Shown here: positions 1 through 10,047 of the stretch, piece by piece
Layout of the letters: every line of letters starts with the position of its first letter
Position numbering within the stretch: position 1 is the first letter of the stretch
Source of the DNA: Mycobacterium sp. UM_WGJ
GTDB lineage: Bacteria > Actinomycetota > Actinomycetes > Mycobacteriales > Mycobacteriaceae
NCBI RefSeq assembly: GCF_000455125.1
Contig: NZ_AUWR01000008.1
Span: forward strand, 248,001-312,000
Reading direction: 5' to 3'
DNA: 64,000 nucleotides
Notes under the pieces: model-generated
Told to the model about the DNA's origin: nothing
Databases searched by the model: none
The model's input: the letters and a program-made list of their open reading frames with translations, nothing else
Position numbers and translations under genes: made by a program

Positions 1-649
1 CGGCCCAGTCCATGATCTGCGACTCCAGACAGACGCGTCCCTCCGGTGCGCCGCGGCGCATCCAGTCAGCGGCCTCCCGGTCGTCGTCGTAGAAGCCGAA
101 CTTGGTCCGTACCGAGCCGTCTGTCGCGTGGCGGAACCACGGGTATTTGGTGACCGCATCCAGCGTCGCCCGGCTCAGATTCAGGCCCGCACTCGCACCG
201 TCCGGACCCAGGACCTTGGGCTCCAAACTGGTCAAGATGCGGAAGTTCTGCGCGTTTCCCTCGAATCCGCCACAGCTCGCAGCGATTTCGTTGAGCGCCT
301 GCTCACCGTTGTGTCCGTAAGGCGGGTGGCCGATATCGTGAGCCAGGCCGGCCAGGTCCACCAGGTCAGGGTCGCAGCCCAATCCGATCGCCATCCCCCG
401 CCCGATCTGCGCGACCTCCAGCGAGTGGGTCAGGCGGGTGCGCGGGGTGTCGCCGTCTCGGGGGCCGACCACCTGGGTCTTGTCGGCCAGCCGGCGCAGG
501 GCAGCACTGTGCAGCACCCTGGCCCGGTCGCGGGCGAAGTCAGTGCGGTGCTGGCCGCCGGTTCCGGGCAGGCCGGCGGTTTTCGACGACTCCGCCACGA
601 TGCGTTCGCGGTCGTGCGCGTCGTAGCTGTCGCAGGAGTTGGTAGCCAC
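1..649 (-). CDS. dgt: Deoxyguanosinetriphosphate triphosphohydrolase-like protein (3' end outside window)
   Basis: HD-superfamily dNTP triphosphohydrolase, which cleaves dNTPs to a nucleoside and triphosphate. The reverse strand reads openly for about 216 codons to the window edge. Near the N-terminus are the conserved [14 protein letters not shown] and [11 protein letters not shown] blocks. The metal-binding HD motif follows in [14 protein letters not shown], then [13 protein letters not shown]. The most likely start is the GTG at 649 (V-A-T-N-S-C-D), because the ATG at 684 is in another frame. The C-terminal half lies left of position 1. It is divergent from the TPM-domain gene, as dgt and its neighbour are in M. 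tuberculosis (Rv2344c/Rv2345). The family call is firm; the exact start is not. Confidence 0.9.
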   Translation of the reverse strand, partial: MATNSCDSYDAHDRERIVAESSKTAGLPGTGGQHRTDFARDRARVLHSAALRRLADKTQVVGPRDGDTPRTRLTHSLEVAQIGRGMAIGLGCDPDLVDLAGLAHDIGHPPYGHNGEQALNEIAASCGGFEGNAQNFRILTSLEPKVLGPDGASAGLNLSRATLDAVTKYPWFRHATDGSVRTKFGFYDDDREAADWMRRGAPEGRVCLESQIMDWA

Positions 650-784
650 CGCCGCCAGTCTATTTTGACCCGACCCGAGACCATGACACCGCGGGCCGAA
701 GTTCGGCATCCGACCGCTGCGAACCGAGTGGGCCGGTCGCAGAATTCCGTCGATCACCCCCCGATCACATATAGATTTACCGGC

Positions 785-2791
785 ATGCGCATTCCCCGGC
801 TGGCCGCTGCCGCCCTGGCGTTTCTCCTCGCAGTGCTGCTGGTAGCCCCAAGCGCTGCGGCGCAGCCTTCGATGCGTCTGCCCACTTTGATCACCGACAG
901 CGCCGGGGCGCTCTCGCAGTCCGATCGCGCCGAGGTGCAGAACGCGATCGACAAGCTCTACGCCGACCGGCACATCCGGCTGTGGGTGGTCTACGTCGAG
1001 GTGTTCTCCGGGCAGACCGCTGAGGACTGGGGACGCAGCACGGCGCGACTCAGCGATCTCGGCAGCAACGACGCCTTGCTCGCTGTTGCCACCGCCGACC
1101 GCAGCTACGCCTTCCTGGTTTCCAACGCCATCTCCGAGATCAGCTCGGACAAGGTCGACGCGTTGCGGCGCAACCAGATCGAACCGGCCCTGCACCGCAA
1201 CGACTGGGCCGGTGCGGCCTCCGCGGCCGCCACCGGACTCGACGCCGCCGCCGCACCCACGCAGGTGAGCTGGACACCGATCCTGATCGCCCTGGCCACG
1301 GTGGCGCTCGCCGGCCTGGTGTTGCTGCTGGTGGTCCGTCACCTGCGTCGCCGCCGCCGCGCCGCGGCACTGGCGGCGGCCCGGCGGGTCGACCCCACCG
1401 ACCCCAACGCGCTGTCCGACGTGCCGGTGTTCGCGCTGGACGCCTTGTCGCGCGAGAAAGTCGTCGAGGTCGACAATGCGGTCCGCACCAGCGCCAACGA
1501 ATTGGAGCTGGCCCTCGAAGAATTCGGCACGGAACGCGTGCGACCGTTCGCGCAGGCCGTCTCCTCCGCCAAGGCCGCTATGGAGCACGCCTTCACGGTG
1601 CGCCAGCAGCTCGACGACGATATCCCTGAGACACCGGCACAACAGCGCGACTTGCTGACCGGGGTGATCGTCACCGCTTCAAAGGCCGACCGCGAACTGG
1701 AGATCCAGCGTGCCGCGTTCGAGCAGTTGCGAGATCTCGTACTCAACGCCGGCGACCGCCTCGACACACTGACCCAGCAACTGGTCGAGCTGACCGGGCG
1801 CATCCCGGCCTCCGAGCAGCACCTGGTCGAACTGCACACCCAGTTCGACGCCACCGCGCTCAGTACGGTGTCCGGCAACGTCAAGACCGCACAGGATCGG
1901 GCCGCCTTCGCCGAACGCAACATCACCCGGGCCCGCAGCCTGGCCGACCACCCGGTGACCGGCGGGCAGAGCGAGCTGGTGGACGCGGTTCGGGCCGCCG
2001 AGTCGGGGCTCGGCCAGGGCCGAGCCCTGCTCGACGCGGTCGACAATGCCGCAAGCGACATCCGTCACGCGGTCGCCACACTGCCCGAGACCATCGCCGA
2101 CGCCGAAGCCGGCATCGCCCAAGCCACCGCACTGTTGCAGCGCGGGGCGGGCACGCATAAGTCCGAGCTGGTCACTGTTCGTGATCGCGTGGTCAAGGCC
2201 GTCGCCGCCGCCCGCGCCTCCGGAGATCCCCTGGGGGCCTTCACCGCGTTGCTCAAGGCGGACGCCGACCTGGACCAGCTGCTGGACACGGTCGCCGAGG
2301 AACACGCCGCCGCTGAACGGTTGGCTCGCACGCTCGAGCAGGCCCTGTTCACCGCGTCGTCGCGCATCCGCGCCGTGTCCGATTACATCGATACCCGCCG
2401 CGGTAGCGTCGGCCCGGAAGCGCGCACCCGGCTGGCCGAGGCACGGCGCCGCCTCGACGCCGCCCAAGACAAGCGCAGCACCGATGTCGCGGGCGCCATC
2501 ACCCAGGCCAACGGCGCGGCCACCCTGGCCGCCGCGGCGCAGTCGCTGGCCAAAGCCGACGTACAGGACGCGCAGCGCGCCTACTACGGGCGTTACGGCA
2601 ACGACCGCGGCGGTGGCAACGACACCGGCGCCATGCTGGGCGGCATCATCATCGGCAACATCCTCTCCGGCGGTGGCGGCGGCTTCGGCGGTGGCGGCTT
2701 CGGTGGTGGTGGAGGGGGCGGCTGGAGTCCCACCTCGTTCGGCGGCTCGTCTTCGGGCGGGGGCTTCTTCGGCGGCGGCGGCCGGTTCTAG
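785..2791 (+). CDS. TPM-domain membrane protein with glycine-rich tail
   Basis: Homologue by content and position of M. tuberculosis Rv2345. The frame is open further upstream, but the ATG at 785 begins a clear signal sequence (residues 1-27, [20 protein letters not shown] then PSAAAQ), so I start there; the protein is 668 residues. Order: signal peptide; TPM-phosphatase-like domain, about 30-155, with [17 protein letters not shown]; one membrane helix at about 163-183; an Arg-rich stop-transfer stretch; a long Ala/Glu/Arg-rich helical region, about 200-600; and a tail of [11 protein letters not shown]-type repeats, about 610-668. TPM proteins elsewhere act in photosystem repair or envelope processes; no function is established for this branch. 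The coiled region and Gly tail suggest an extracytoplasmic scaffold, which is inference. Confidence 0.88.
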   Translation: MRIPRLAAAALAFLLAVLLVAPSAAAQPSMRLPTLITDSAGALSQSDRAEVQNAIDKLYADRHIRLWVVYVEVFSGQTAEDWGRSTARLSDLGSNDALLAVATADRSYAFLVSNAISEISSDKVDALRRNQIEPALHRNDWAGAASAAATGLDAAAAPTQVSWTPILIALATVALAGLVLLLVVRHLRRRRRAAALAAARRVDPTDPNALSDVPVFALDALSREKVVEVDNAVRTSANELELALEEFGTERVRPFAQAVSSAKAAMEHAFTVRQQLDDDIPETPAQQRDLLTGVIVTASKADRELEIQRAAFEQLRDLVLNAGDRLDTLTQQLVELTGRIPASEQHLVELHTQFDATALSTVSGNVKTAQDRAAFAERNITRARSLADHPVTGGQSELVDAVRAAESGLGQGRALLDAVDNAASDIRHAVATLPETIADAEAGIAQATALLQRGAGTHKSELVTVRDRVVKAVAAARASGDPLGAFTALLKADADLDQLLDTVAEEHAAAERLARTLEQALFTASSRIRAVSDYIDTRRGSVGPEARTRLAEARRRLDAAQDKRSTDVAGAITQANGAATLAAAAQSLAKADVQDAQRAYYGRYGNDRGGGNDTGAMLGGIIIGNILSGGGGGFGGGGFGGGGGGGWSPTSFGGSSSGGGFFGGGGRF

Positions 2792-2806
2792 AGTTCCGGT
2801 ACACCC

Positions 2807-3556
2807 ATGTTCGATCTCATCAACGTCGCCGTGGCGGCGGCCCTGGCGGCATCCGGGTATGCGCTGTGGGTCCGCCGCCACACCTGGGGATCACGCTGGG
2901 ACACCAATCCTTCGCGCATCCTGATCTTCATCGGTGGCGCGGGTCTTCTCATGTCCCCCGTCGGGTGGGGGCTGCTCGACCCACTCATATACCGCGTGCT
3001 CGGGGTTTGGAACGTCGCCGGCCTGGTTGCTGCGCTGTGCATGTTCGCCGCGGTGGCCACCATGTTCGGGCATCTGACGACGCGACTGACCGATCAGGAT
3101 CGTGCCAGGCTTTGGGAGCGTCGCTACATCAAGGCGCCGCTGAAATTCGTTCTGCCGTTGACGATCATCGTGTATTTCATAGCCGACCGTGGACAACCGC
3201 AGTATCAGGATGTCTTTGCGACCCGTGGCCCATGGTTCACGGTCTACTGGACACTGATCTGCGTCTTCGCGCTCTACCTGTTCGGGCTCACCGGCCGGGT
3301 GTTGCTGACACTGCGCGACGATACACGTTCCAAATCCTCCGCCGACCAGTACCTGGCCTGGATCGCCTTGAAGGTTGCGGCGATGTCCTACCAGCTGATC
3401 AGCGTTCTGATCGGAAGTACCTTCACACTGCCCACCTGGATCTGCGCGGGCGCGGCCAGCCTGGCTTTCGCCTACGCGGCCGCGCAGTCCTGGCGGGCTC
3501 GCACCGACTGGCTCAAGCCCGCCTGGCCGCCAGCCCCCGAACCCGCCGGGGACTGA
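2807..3556 (+). CDS. Multi-pass membrane protein of unknown function
   Basis: 249 residues, ATG 15 bp after the TPM gene stop, so probably co-transcribed with it. I count about seven hydrophobic segments, near residues 4-20, 37-57, 70-88, 113-125, 145-164, 183-204 and 212-227. Between the third and fourth is a polar loop (TTRLTDQDRARLWERRYIKA), and the C-terminus is Pro-rich. The layout resembles the seven-helix actinobacterial integral membrane proteins often left as hypothetical. I see no catalytic motif and assign no function. It runs convergently into glyS with a 6-bp gap. Confidence 0.75.
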   Translation: MFDLINVAVAAALAASGYALWVRRHTWGSRWDTNPSRILIFIGGAGLLMSPVGWGLLDPLIYRVLGVWNVAGLVAALCMFAAVATMFGHLTTRLTDQDRARLWERRYIKAPLKFVLPLTIIVYFIADRGQPQYQDVFATRGPWFTVYWTLICVFALYLFGLTGRVLLTLRDDTRSKSSADQYLAWIALKVAAMSYQLISVLIGSTFTLPTWICAGAASLAFAYAAAQSWRARTDWLKPAWPPAPEPAGD

Positions 3557-3562
3557 ACGCGT

Positions 3563-4957
3563 TCAGCAACCCTTGAGGCGCACGGCCAGGTAATCGGAGA
3601 CCGCATCGATGGCCACCCGCTCCTGAGACATCGTGTCGCGCTCCCGCACAGTGACAGCGTGGTCTTCGAGCGAGTCGAAGTCGACGGTGATGCAGAACGG
3701 GGTACCGACCTCGTCCTGGCGGCGGTAGCGCCGGCCGACGGCCCCGGCGTCGTCGAACTCCACATTCCAGGACTTGCGCAACTCAGCGGCCAGGTCGCGG
3801 GCCTTCGGCGACAGGTCGGCGTTGCGGCTCAGCGGCAACACGGCGGCCTTGACCGGGGCCAGTCGCGGGTCAAGACGCAGCACGGTGCGCTTGTCCACCC
3901 CGCCCTTGGCATTGGGGGCCTCGTCCTCGTGGTAGGAGTCCACCAGGAAGGCCATCAGCGAGCGGGTCAGGCCGGCTGCCGGTTCGATCACGTAAGGCAC
4001 GTAGCGGGTGTCGGATGCCTGGTCATAGAACGACAAGTCCACCCCGGAATGCTCCGAATGCGTGGTCAGGTCGAAGTTGGTGCGGTTGGCGATGCCTTCC
4101 AGCTCACCCCACGGGTTGCCGGTGAAGCCGAATTTGTACTCGATGTCGGTGGTGCCGGCGGAGTAGTGCGACAGCTTCTCGAGCGGGTGTTCGTAGAGGC
4201 GCAGGTTCTCACGCTTGATACCCAGGTCGACGTACCACTGCAGGCGCGTGTCGATCCAGTACTGGTGCCATTCCTTGGCCGTGGACGGCTCGACGAAGAA
4301 TTCCATCTCCATCTGCTCGAACTCGCGGGTCCGGAAGATGAAGTTGCCCGGGGTGATCTCGTTGCGGAAGCTCTTGCCGATCTGGCCGATGCCGAACGGC
4401 GGCTTGCGGCGTGCCGTGGTCACCACGTTGGCGAAGTTGACGAAGATGCCCTGCGCCGTTTCGGGCCGCAGGTAGTGCAGGCCCTCTTCGGATTCGATGG
4501 GGCCCAGGTAGGTCTTGAGCATCATGTTGAAGTCGCGGGGCTCGGTCCACTCGCCCTTGGTACCGCAGTCCGGGCAGGCGATCTCGCTCATCGGCACGTC
4601 ATCAGGGTTGCCGCCCTTCTTCAGCGCCACCGCTTCCTGCATGTGGTCCTGCCGGTGCCGCTTGTGGCAGTTGAGGCATTCCACCAGGGGGTCGTTGAAC
4701 ACCGCGACGTGACCGGAGGCCACCCACACCTGCCGCGGCAGGATGATCGCACTGTCCAAGCCGACGACGTCGTCGCGGGAGGTCACGACGGAGCGCCACC
4801 ACTGTCGCTTGATGTTCTCCTTGAGTTCCACCCCGAGTGGGCCGTAGTCCCACGCCGACTTTGTGCCGCCGTAGATTTCGCCCGACTGGAAGACCAGGCC
4901 ACGTCGCTTGGCCAGGTTGGCAACGGTGTCGATGATGGACGCCACGAGGGGGTGCAC
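3563..4957 (-). CDS. glyS: Glycyl-tRNA synthetase (alpha2 type)
   Basis: Charges tRNA-Gly with glycine in the cytoplasm; 464 residues, a usual length for the bacterial alpha2 class II enzyme. Visible features: [17 protein letters not shown] near the N-terminus; [13 protein letters not shown]; motif 2 around [19 protein letters not shown]; motif 3 in [14 protein letters not shown]; and the C-terminal anticodon-binding region ([12 protein letters not shown]). A CLNC pair (C94, C97) and a CPDC pair (C128, C131) form a probable four-Cys zinc ribbon in the insertion. The start ATG is at 4957. It is divergent from smtB-zur with 150 bp between, as for Rv2357c/Rv2358 in M. tuberculosis. Confidence 0.97.
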   Translation of the reverse strand: MHPLVASIIDTVANLAKRRGLVFQSGEIYGGTKSAWDYGPLGVELKENIKRQWWRSVVTSRDDVVGLDSAIILPRQVWVASGHVAVFNDPLVECLNCHKRHRQDHMQEAVALKKGGNPDDVPMSEIACPDCGTKGEWTEPRDFNMMLKTYLGPIESEEGLHYLRPETAQGIFVNFANVVTTARRKPPFGIGQIGKSFRNEITPGNFIFRTREFEQMEMEFFVEPSTAKEWHQYWIDTRLQWYVDLGIKRENLRLYEHPLEKLSHYSAGTTDIEYKFGFTGNPWGELEGIANRTNFDLTTHSEHSGVDLSFYDQASDTRYVPYVIEPAAGLTRSLMAFLVDSYHEDEAPNAKGGVDKRTVLRLDPRLAPVKAAVLPLSRNADLSPKARDLAAELRKSWNVEFDDAGAVGRRYRRQDEVGTPFCITVDFDSLEDHAVTVRERDTMSQERVAIDAVSDYLAVRLKGC

Positions 4958-5033
4958 TCCTGTCTTGACGGGACCGCGCCGGCAACGCCGACACGCAAAA
5001 CATCAGTCATCGTATCGATACCGCCCAAGTTCT

Positions 5034-5087
5034 TTGACATGCATCATCACGCATGGAACAGTGGAAGCCAGCTGAAAACGATTTCCA
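5034..5087 (+). promoter_or_regulatory. Probable smtB-zur control region with two inverted-repeat sites
   Basis: Between glyS and smtB lies TTGACA (5034-5039), overlapping CATGC-N8-GCATG (5038-5055), an inverted repeat with 13-bp half-site spacing. Further on is TGAAAACGATTTCCA (5073-5087), an imperfect 15-bp palindrome of Fur/Zur-box shape. In mycobacteria the smtB-zur operon is autoregulated by zinc; assigning these two palindromes to SmtB and Zur is inference. Confidence 0.4.
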
Positions 5088-5107
5088 ACACGTGCGGAGG
5101 TGGTGCT

Positions 5108-5464
5108 GTGCCCTCCTCAGCGTCTGGCCTGGTGGCCGACGGCCACCAACACACCGGTCCTGCCTTCCCCGCGACACCACCTCGGGAGATCCTCGACGCC
5201 GCTGGGGAATTGCTGCGTGCGCTGGCCGCTCCGGTGCGCATCGCGATCGTGCTGCAACTGCAGGAGTCGCATCGCTGCGTGCATGAACTCGTCGACGCGC
5301 TCGGAGTCCCCCAGCCCCTGGTCAGTCAGCATCTGAAGATCCTCAAGGCCGCCGGGGTGGTCGCCGGGGAACGCTCCGGCCGCGAAGTGCTCTACCGGCT
5401 GGCCGATCATCACTTGGCGCACATCGCCATCGACGCCGTAGCCCATGCCGGTGAGGACCGTTGA
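5108..5464 (+). CDS. smtB: Zinc-sensing ArsR/SmtB family repressor
   Basis: 118-residue winged-helix repressor; in mycobacteria it loses DNA binding when loaded with zinc and controls the smtB-zur operon. The DNA-reading region is VPQPLVSQHLKILKAAGVV. Near the C-terminus the complete alpha-5 zinc motif D-x-H-x10-H-x-x-E is present (DHHLAHIAIDAVAHAGE). I chose the GTG at 5108 because GGAGG lies at 5096-5100, seven bases upstream. An in-frame ATG at 5039 lies inside the promoter palindrome and would add an unlikely MHHHAWN leader. The stop overlaps the zur start, so the two are coupled. It lacks the CxC arsenic site of classical ArsR. Confidence 0.92.
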   Translation: MPSSASGLVADGHQHTGPAFPATPPREILDAAGELLRALAAPVRIAIVLQLQESHRCVHELVDALGVPQPLVSQHLKILKAAGVVAGERSGREVLYRLADHHLAHIAIDAVAHAGEDR

Positions 5465-5853
5465 CCGCCCCCGGTGTGCGCTCCACCCGGCAGCGAGCGG
5501 CGATCTCGGCGTTGCTGGAGACCGTCGAGGACTTCCGGTCGGCCCAGGAACTGCACGACGCGCTGCGTGAGCGCGGCGAGAACATCGGCCTGACCACCGT
5601 CTATCGCACGTTGCAGGCCATGGCCACCGCCGGACAGGTCGACACGCTGCGATCCGACACCGGCGAAGCGGTCTACCGGCGCTGCTCGGAGCATCACCAC
5701 CACCACCTGGTGTGTCGGGACTGCGGGGCCACCGTCGAGGTGGGCGACCGCGAGGTCGAGGAGTGGGCGGCCCGCATCGCCGCCGAGCACGACTACTCCG
5801 ACGTCGGGCACACCATCGAGATCTTCGGCACCTGCGCCGACTGCCGGAACTGA
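5461..5853 (+). CDS. zur: Zinc uptake regulator Zur (FurB)
   Basis: 130-residue Fur-family repressor that binds DNA when zinc is plentiful and represses zinc uptake and zinc-free ribosomal protein genes. Visible: the N-terminal winged helix (STRQRAAISALL and GLTTVYRTLQAMA), a run of five His (SEHHHHHLVCRDCG), and the paired structural-zinc cysteines CRDC and CADC. The start is TTG at 5461, overlapping the smtB stop by four bases (TTGA), which indicates translational coupling. It ends 5 bp from a convergent gene. Same order as Rv2358-Rv2359. Confidence 0.95.
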   Translation: MTAPGVRSTRQRAAISALLETVEDFRSAQELHDALRERGENIGLTTVYRTLQAMATAGQVDTLRSDTGEAVYRRCSEHHHHHLVCRDCGATVEVGDREVEEWAARIAAEHDYSDVGHTIEIFGTCADCRN

Positions 5854-5858
5854 GTTCG

Positions 5859-6248
5859 TCAGCCGATCAGCGCGTCCCGGATATCGACGCCCTTGGTCAG
5901 CACCAACAGCACCAGTGTGCGAAGCGCGCCGTCGGTCAAGCCCGATCCGGGAAAGTTGTAGCGCAGCATCACATCTGCGGACTCGGCGGCCTTCTCGACC
6001 AGGGTCACGGTCCCGAGCTGACTGAGGGCCGCCTGCTCGGCGGCGCGCTCACGCAGCTGCTTGGTCAGCGGCAGATCCCACCCCAGGATCTGGGTGAGCG
6101 ACACCAGCTCAAGGTCTTCGGCGATCGGCACCACCCGCAACGACGCCAGTGTGCCGTCATGGCGGACGGTCAGCGCGCCGTCCGGCTCGGCGTCAACGGT
6201 CACCACCTCGGCGAGCACCGCGGTGAGGCGATCGGCCAGGTCCGTCAT
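5859..6248 (-). CDS. Conserved actinobacterial protein (Rv2360c-like)
   Basis: 129 residues. The start ATG at 6248 overlaps the uppS stop by one base (TGATG), so it is translated from the uppS message. The sequence is acidic and helical (LADRLTAVLAEVVTVDAEPDG to LRTLVLLVLTKGVDIRDALIG). There is no signal peptide, membrane span or metal motif, and no function is known to me. Its position directly after uppS matches Rv2360c. Confidence 0.8.
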   Translation of the reverse strand: MTDLADRLTAVLAEVVTVDAEPDGALTVRHDGTLASLRVVPIAEDLELVSLTQILGWDLPLTKQLRERAAEQAALSQLGTVTLVEKAAESADVMLRYNFPGSGLTDGALRTLVLLVLTKGVDIRDALIG

Positions 6249-7135
6249 CAGGCCGTGCCGAACCGGCGCTGCCGAGAAGCGTACTGCTCGCAGGCCTCCC
6301 ACAGGTCGCGGCGGTCGTAGTCCGGCCACAGCTTCTCTTGGAAGATGTATTCGGCGTAGGCGGCCTGCCACAACATGAAGTTGGATGACCGCTGCTCCCC
6401 CGAGGTGCGGATCAGCAGGTCCACATCGGGCATGTCGGGCCGGTGCAGATGCCGCGCGATGGTGGCCTCGTTGATCCGGCTCGGGTTCAGCTTGCCCGCC
6501 ACCGCCTCTTCGGCGATGGCCCGGGCAGCTTCGGCGATCTCGGTGCGGCCCCCGTAGTTGACGCAGTAGTTGATGGTGATGACGTCGTTGCCGACGGTCA
6601 TGGCTTCGGCGATCTCGAATTCCTTGATCACGCTGCGCCACATCTTCGGCCGCGAACCCACCCAGCGCATCCGCACGCCCATCGCGTTGAGATTCTCCCG
6701 GCGCCGGCGCACCACCTCGCGGTTGAAGCCCATCAGGAAGCGCACCTCTTCAGCGGAGCGCTTCCAGTTCTCGGTGGAGAACGCGTACACGGTCAGCCAT
6801 TTGATACCGAGTTCGATCGCACCGCAGGTGATGTCGATGAGCACCGCCTCGCCCATCTTGTGCCCCTCGGTGCGACCCAACCCGCGCTGGGTCGCCCAGC
6901 GGCCGTTGCCGTCCATGACCACGGCAACGTGGTTGGGCAGCGCCTCGGCGGGGATCTGCGGGGCAACAGCCTTGGAGGTGTGCTGTGGGGGGCGACACGG
7001 CCCCCCGCCCGGCGGCGACGGCAGCTGCGGGAACACCACCGGCCAGGTGGACTTGTCCGGGAATACCGGATAGTCGTCGGGTGCCGCGGGCAGTTGGGGG
7101 AAGGCAGGCTTCCGATTGGCCCGATGCAACACCAT
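6248..7135 (-). CDS. uppS: Long-chain cis-prenyl (decaprenyl) diphosphate synthase
   Basis: Adds isopentenyl units in cis configuration to make decaprenyl diphosphate, the lipid carrier for peptidoglycan, arabinogalactan and LAM synthesis; 295 residues, close to Rv2361c. Key motifs: [10 protein letters not shown] (catalytic Asp and substrate loop), [10 protein letters not shown], and C-terminal [15 protein letters not shown] and EKLWPDY. It carries a Pro-rich N-terminal extension of about 65 residues, like its mycobacterial relatives. In M. tuberculosis it follows recO directly; here a methyltransferase and a Gly-rich lipoprotein lie between them. Confidence 0.95.
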   Translation of the reverse strand: MVLHRANRKPAFPQLPAAPDDYPVFPDKSTWPVVFPQLPSPPGGGPCRPPQHTSKAVAPQIPAEALPNHVAVVMDGNGRWATQRGLGRTEGHKMGEAVLIDITCGAIELGIKWLTVYAFSTENWKRSAEEVRFLMGFNREVVRRRRENLNAMGVRMRWVGSRPKMWRSVIKEFEIAEAMTVGNDVITINYCVNYGGRTEIAEAARAIAEEAVAGKLNPSRINEATIARHLHRPDMPDVDLLIRTSGEQRSSNFMLWQAAYAEYIFQEKLWPDYDRRDLWEACEQYASRQRRFGTA

Positions 7136-7205
7136 GCGCCCTATCCTGCCCGACCGGGCCGGAGCCGCCCGCGGCGACCATGCGGTCGCCGCGGCGGCTT
7201 ACCGG

Positions 7206-8480
<1,275 letters not shown>

Positions 8481-8588
8481 TCAGACTTTAGCGGGGCTGG
8501 TTGTGCCGGTGCGACGCGGCTCACATCGAAGCACGCCGCCCGGTGGTTGAAACGGTTGTGCCGAACCGGCTCAGTGAGCGTGGCCGGT

Positions 8589-8935
8589 CTACCCGGGCTG
8601 CCCGGGCTGGCCGGGCTGGCCGGGCTGGCCCGGTGTTCCACCGGGTCCGGCCGCGCCGCCGGCCCCGCCGGCACCACCCAGGCCGGGTTGGCCGCCTGCA
8701 CCACCTGCACCACCGGCACCACCGGCACCACCGTTCCCGCCGCGCCCGCCCATACCGCCTTGGCCGCCGGCACCACCCTTGCCGCCCTGACCGCCCTTGC
8801 CACCTTTACCGCCCTGGCCGCCCTGGCCGCCCAGGCCACCGGCACCTGGGGCACCGTCGGCTCCGGGCGCACCGTCAGCTCCGTTGGCACCGTCAGCACC
8901 GTCAGCACCATCGGCACCGGGGCCGTTCGCCGGCA
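8589..8935 (-). repeat. Short-unit coding repeat (Gly-X-X triplets)
   Basis: The 3' two thirds of the lipoprotein gene is 9-bp periodic GC-rich sequence encoding GQP, GGA, GGK, GGQ and GAD units. The cleanest run is four GQP units just before the stop. Such tracts vary in copy number by slippage. Confidence 0.7.
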
Positions 8936-9104
8936 ACGGCGCCGTAATCCCGGAGACCGGAGCGGGTTCGGCGGCCCGCGCACAGGAAGTCACCGCCGGG
9001 ATCATTCCCACGACGAGTAGCGCTCCGGCCGCCGCACCCATACCGGCTCCGTAGCCCGGTGTCGTCCTGTGCGCCCAGCGCCCCCACCCGGTGTCGTGAA
9101 ACAT
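8589..9104 (-). CDS. Collagen-like glycine-rich lipoprotein
   Basis: 171 residues. After a short N-terminal stretch comes a hydrophobic segment (MGAAAGALLVVGMIPAV) ending in V-T-S-C, a plausible lipobox with the lipidated Cys near residue 41. From about residue 60 the protein is almost all Gly-X-X triplets: GADGADGANGADGAPG, then GGQGGQGGKGGKGG, GGAGGAGGAGGAGG, and finally GQPGQPGQPGQPG. This mixes collagen-like GXP triplets with PGRS-like GGX repeats. No PE domain is present. A start at the inner ATG (MGAAAGALL) is also possible and would give a more standard lipoprotein leader. Role unknown; surface-exposed by inference. Confidence 0.72.
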   Translation of the reverse strand: MFHDTGWGRWAHRTTPGYGAGMGAAAGALLVVGMIPAVTSCARAAEPAPVSGITAPLPANGPGADGADGADGANGADGAPGADGAPGAGGLGGQGGQGGKGGKGGQGGKGGAGGQGGMGGRGGNGGAGGAGGAGGAGGQPGLGGAGGAGGAAGPGGTPGQPGQPGQPGQPG

Positions 9105-9214
9105 TCGGCCTGCCTTCCTGATTGAACCTAGGGATCGTGAAGTCGCATCAGCCTACCGCCGACGCCCGCATAGTCCACCGAAACGGACGCAATCCCCAGG
9201 TAGGTGCCGGTCGA

Positions 9215-9973
9215 TCAGCCGTCGCTGCCGGTGGCCCGGGGTTGAACCCGCTCCACCAGCGGCAGGGTCCGAAGCCGTCGCTCCAGGTGCCACTGCAGAT
9301 GGGCGGCCACCAATCCGCTGGCATGGCTACGATGCGACGCCGTGGAAAGCTCCGCGACCTCCCAGTCGCCGTCATGCAATGCCGCCATCAGATCCAGCAC
9401 ACCCATCGGCGGGGTGGTCGACCCAGCCGGACGGCAATGCCCGCAGACGCTGCCGCCGGCCGCGACATGAAATGCCCGATGCGGACCGGGGGTGGCGCAA
9501 CGGGCGCACTCGGTCAGTGCCGGCGCCCACCCGGCCACCGACATGGCACGCAACAGATAGGCGTCCAGCACCAGCTCGCGAGGGCGCCGACCGTCGGCCA
9601 CCGCGCGCAGCGCCCCAACGGTGAGCCGGTGCAACGCCGTCGCCGGGGCTCGCTCGGCACCGGCCAAACGTTCCGCGGTCTCCAAAATCACGCAGGCGCA
9701 GGTGTAGCGGCCGTAGTCGCTGACGATGTCGGAGGCGAAGGCATCCACCGACACCACCTGGGTGACGATGTCGAGATTGCGGCCGGGGTGCAGCTGAACG
9801 TCGATGTGGGCGAACGGCTCCAGCCTGGCACCGAACTTGCTGCGGGTACGACGCACCCCCTTGGCCACCGCGCGGACCAGCCCGTGGTCGCGGGTGAGCA
9901 AAGTGACGATCCGGTCGGCTTCGCCGAGCTTGTGCTGGCGCAGCACCACCGCCCGGTCCCGGTACAGCCGCAT
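9215..9973 (-). CDS. recO: DNA repair protein RecO
   Basis: Recombination mediator that helps load RecA on SSB-coated DNA with RecR. The N-terminal OB-fold is seen in MRLYRDRAVVLRQHKLGEAD and GLVRAVAKGVRRTRSKFGARLEPF. The C-terminal part has the four-Cys zinc site CARC and CGHC. I start at the ATG at 9973 (MRLYRDR), where the family begins; an ATG 72 bp further upstream would add a Cys/Arg-rich extension not typical of RecO. The product is 252 residues. It is divergent from amiA2, as for Rv2362c and Rv2363. Confidence 0.93.
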   Translation of the reverse strand: MRLYRDRAVVLRQHKLGEADRIVTLLTRDHGLVRAVAKGVRRTRSKFGARLEPFAHIDVQLHPGRNLDIVTQVVSVDAFASDIVSDYGRYTCACVILETAERLAGAERAPATALHRLTVGALRAVADGRRPRELVLDAYLLRAMSVAGWAPALTECARCATPGPHRAFHVAAGGSVCGHCRPAGSTTPPMGVLDLMAALHDGDWEVAELSTASHRSHASGLVAAHLQWHLERRLRTLPLVERVQPRATGSDG

Positions 9974-10047
9974 CGGACCAGTTTCGCATCGCGAGGGGGT
10001 GTTTCGACGACACCCACCCGTACGGCACGCCGATACTCTCATCACCG

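Noticed and set aside
3659-5107. Long + frame opposite glyS that runs into smtB
   Set aside because: The part before 5108 is antisense to glyS. Only the GTG at 5108 with its GGAGG site gives a normal SmtB protein.
5108-5464. Annotation as arsenic repressor ArsR
   Set aside because: It lacks a CxC arsenic site and has the full DxHx10HxxE zinc motif, and it is coupled to zur.
8589-8940. CRISPR-like or VNTR non-coding array
   Set aside because: Units are 9-bp codon triplet repeats in one frame with no spacers; they encode Gly-X-X.
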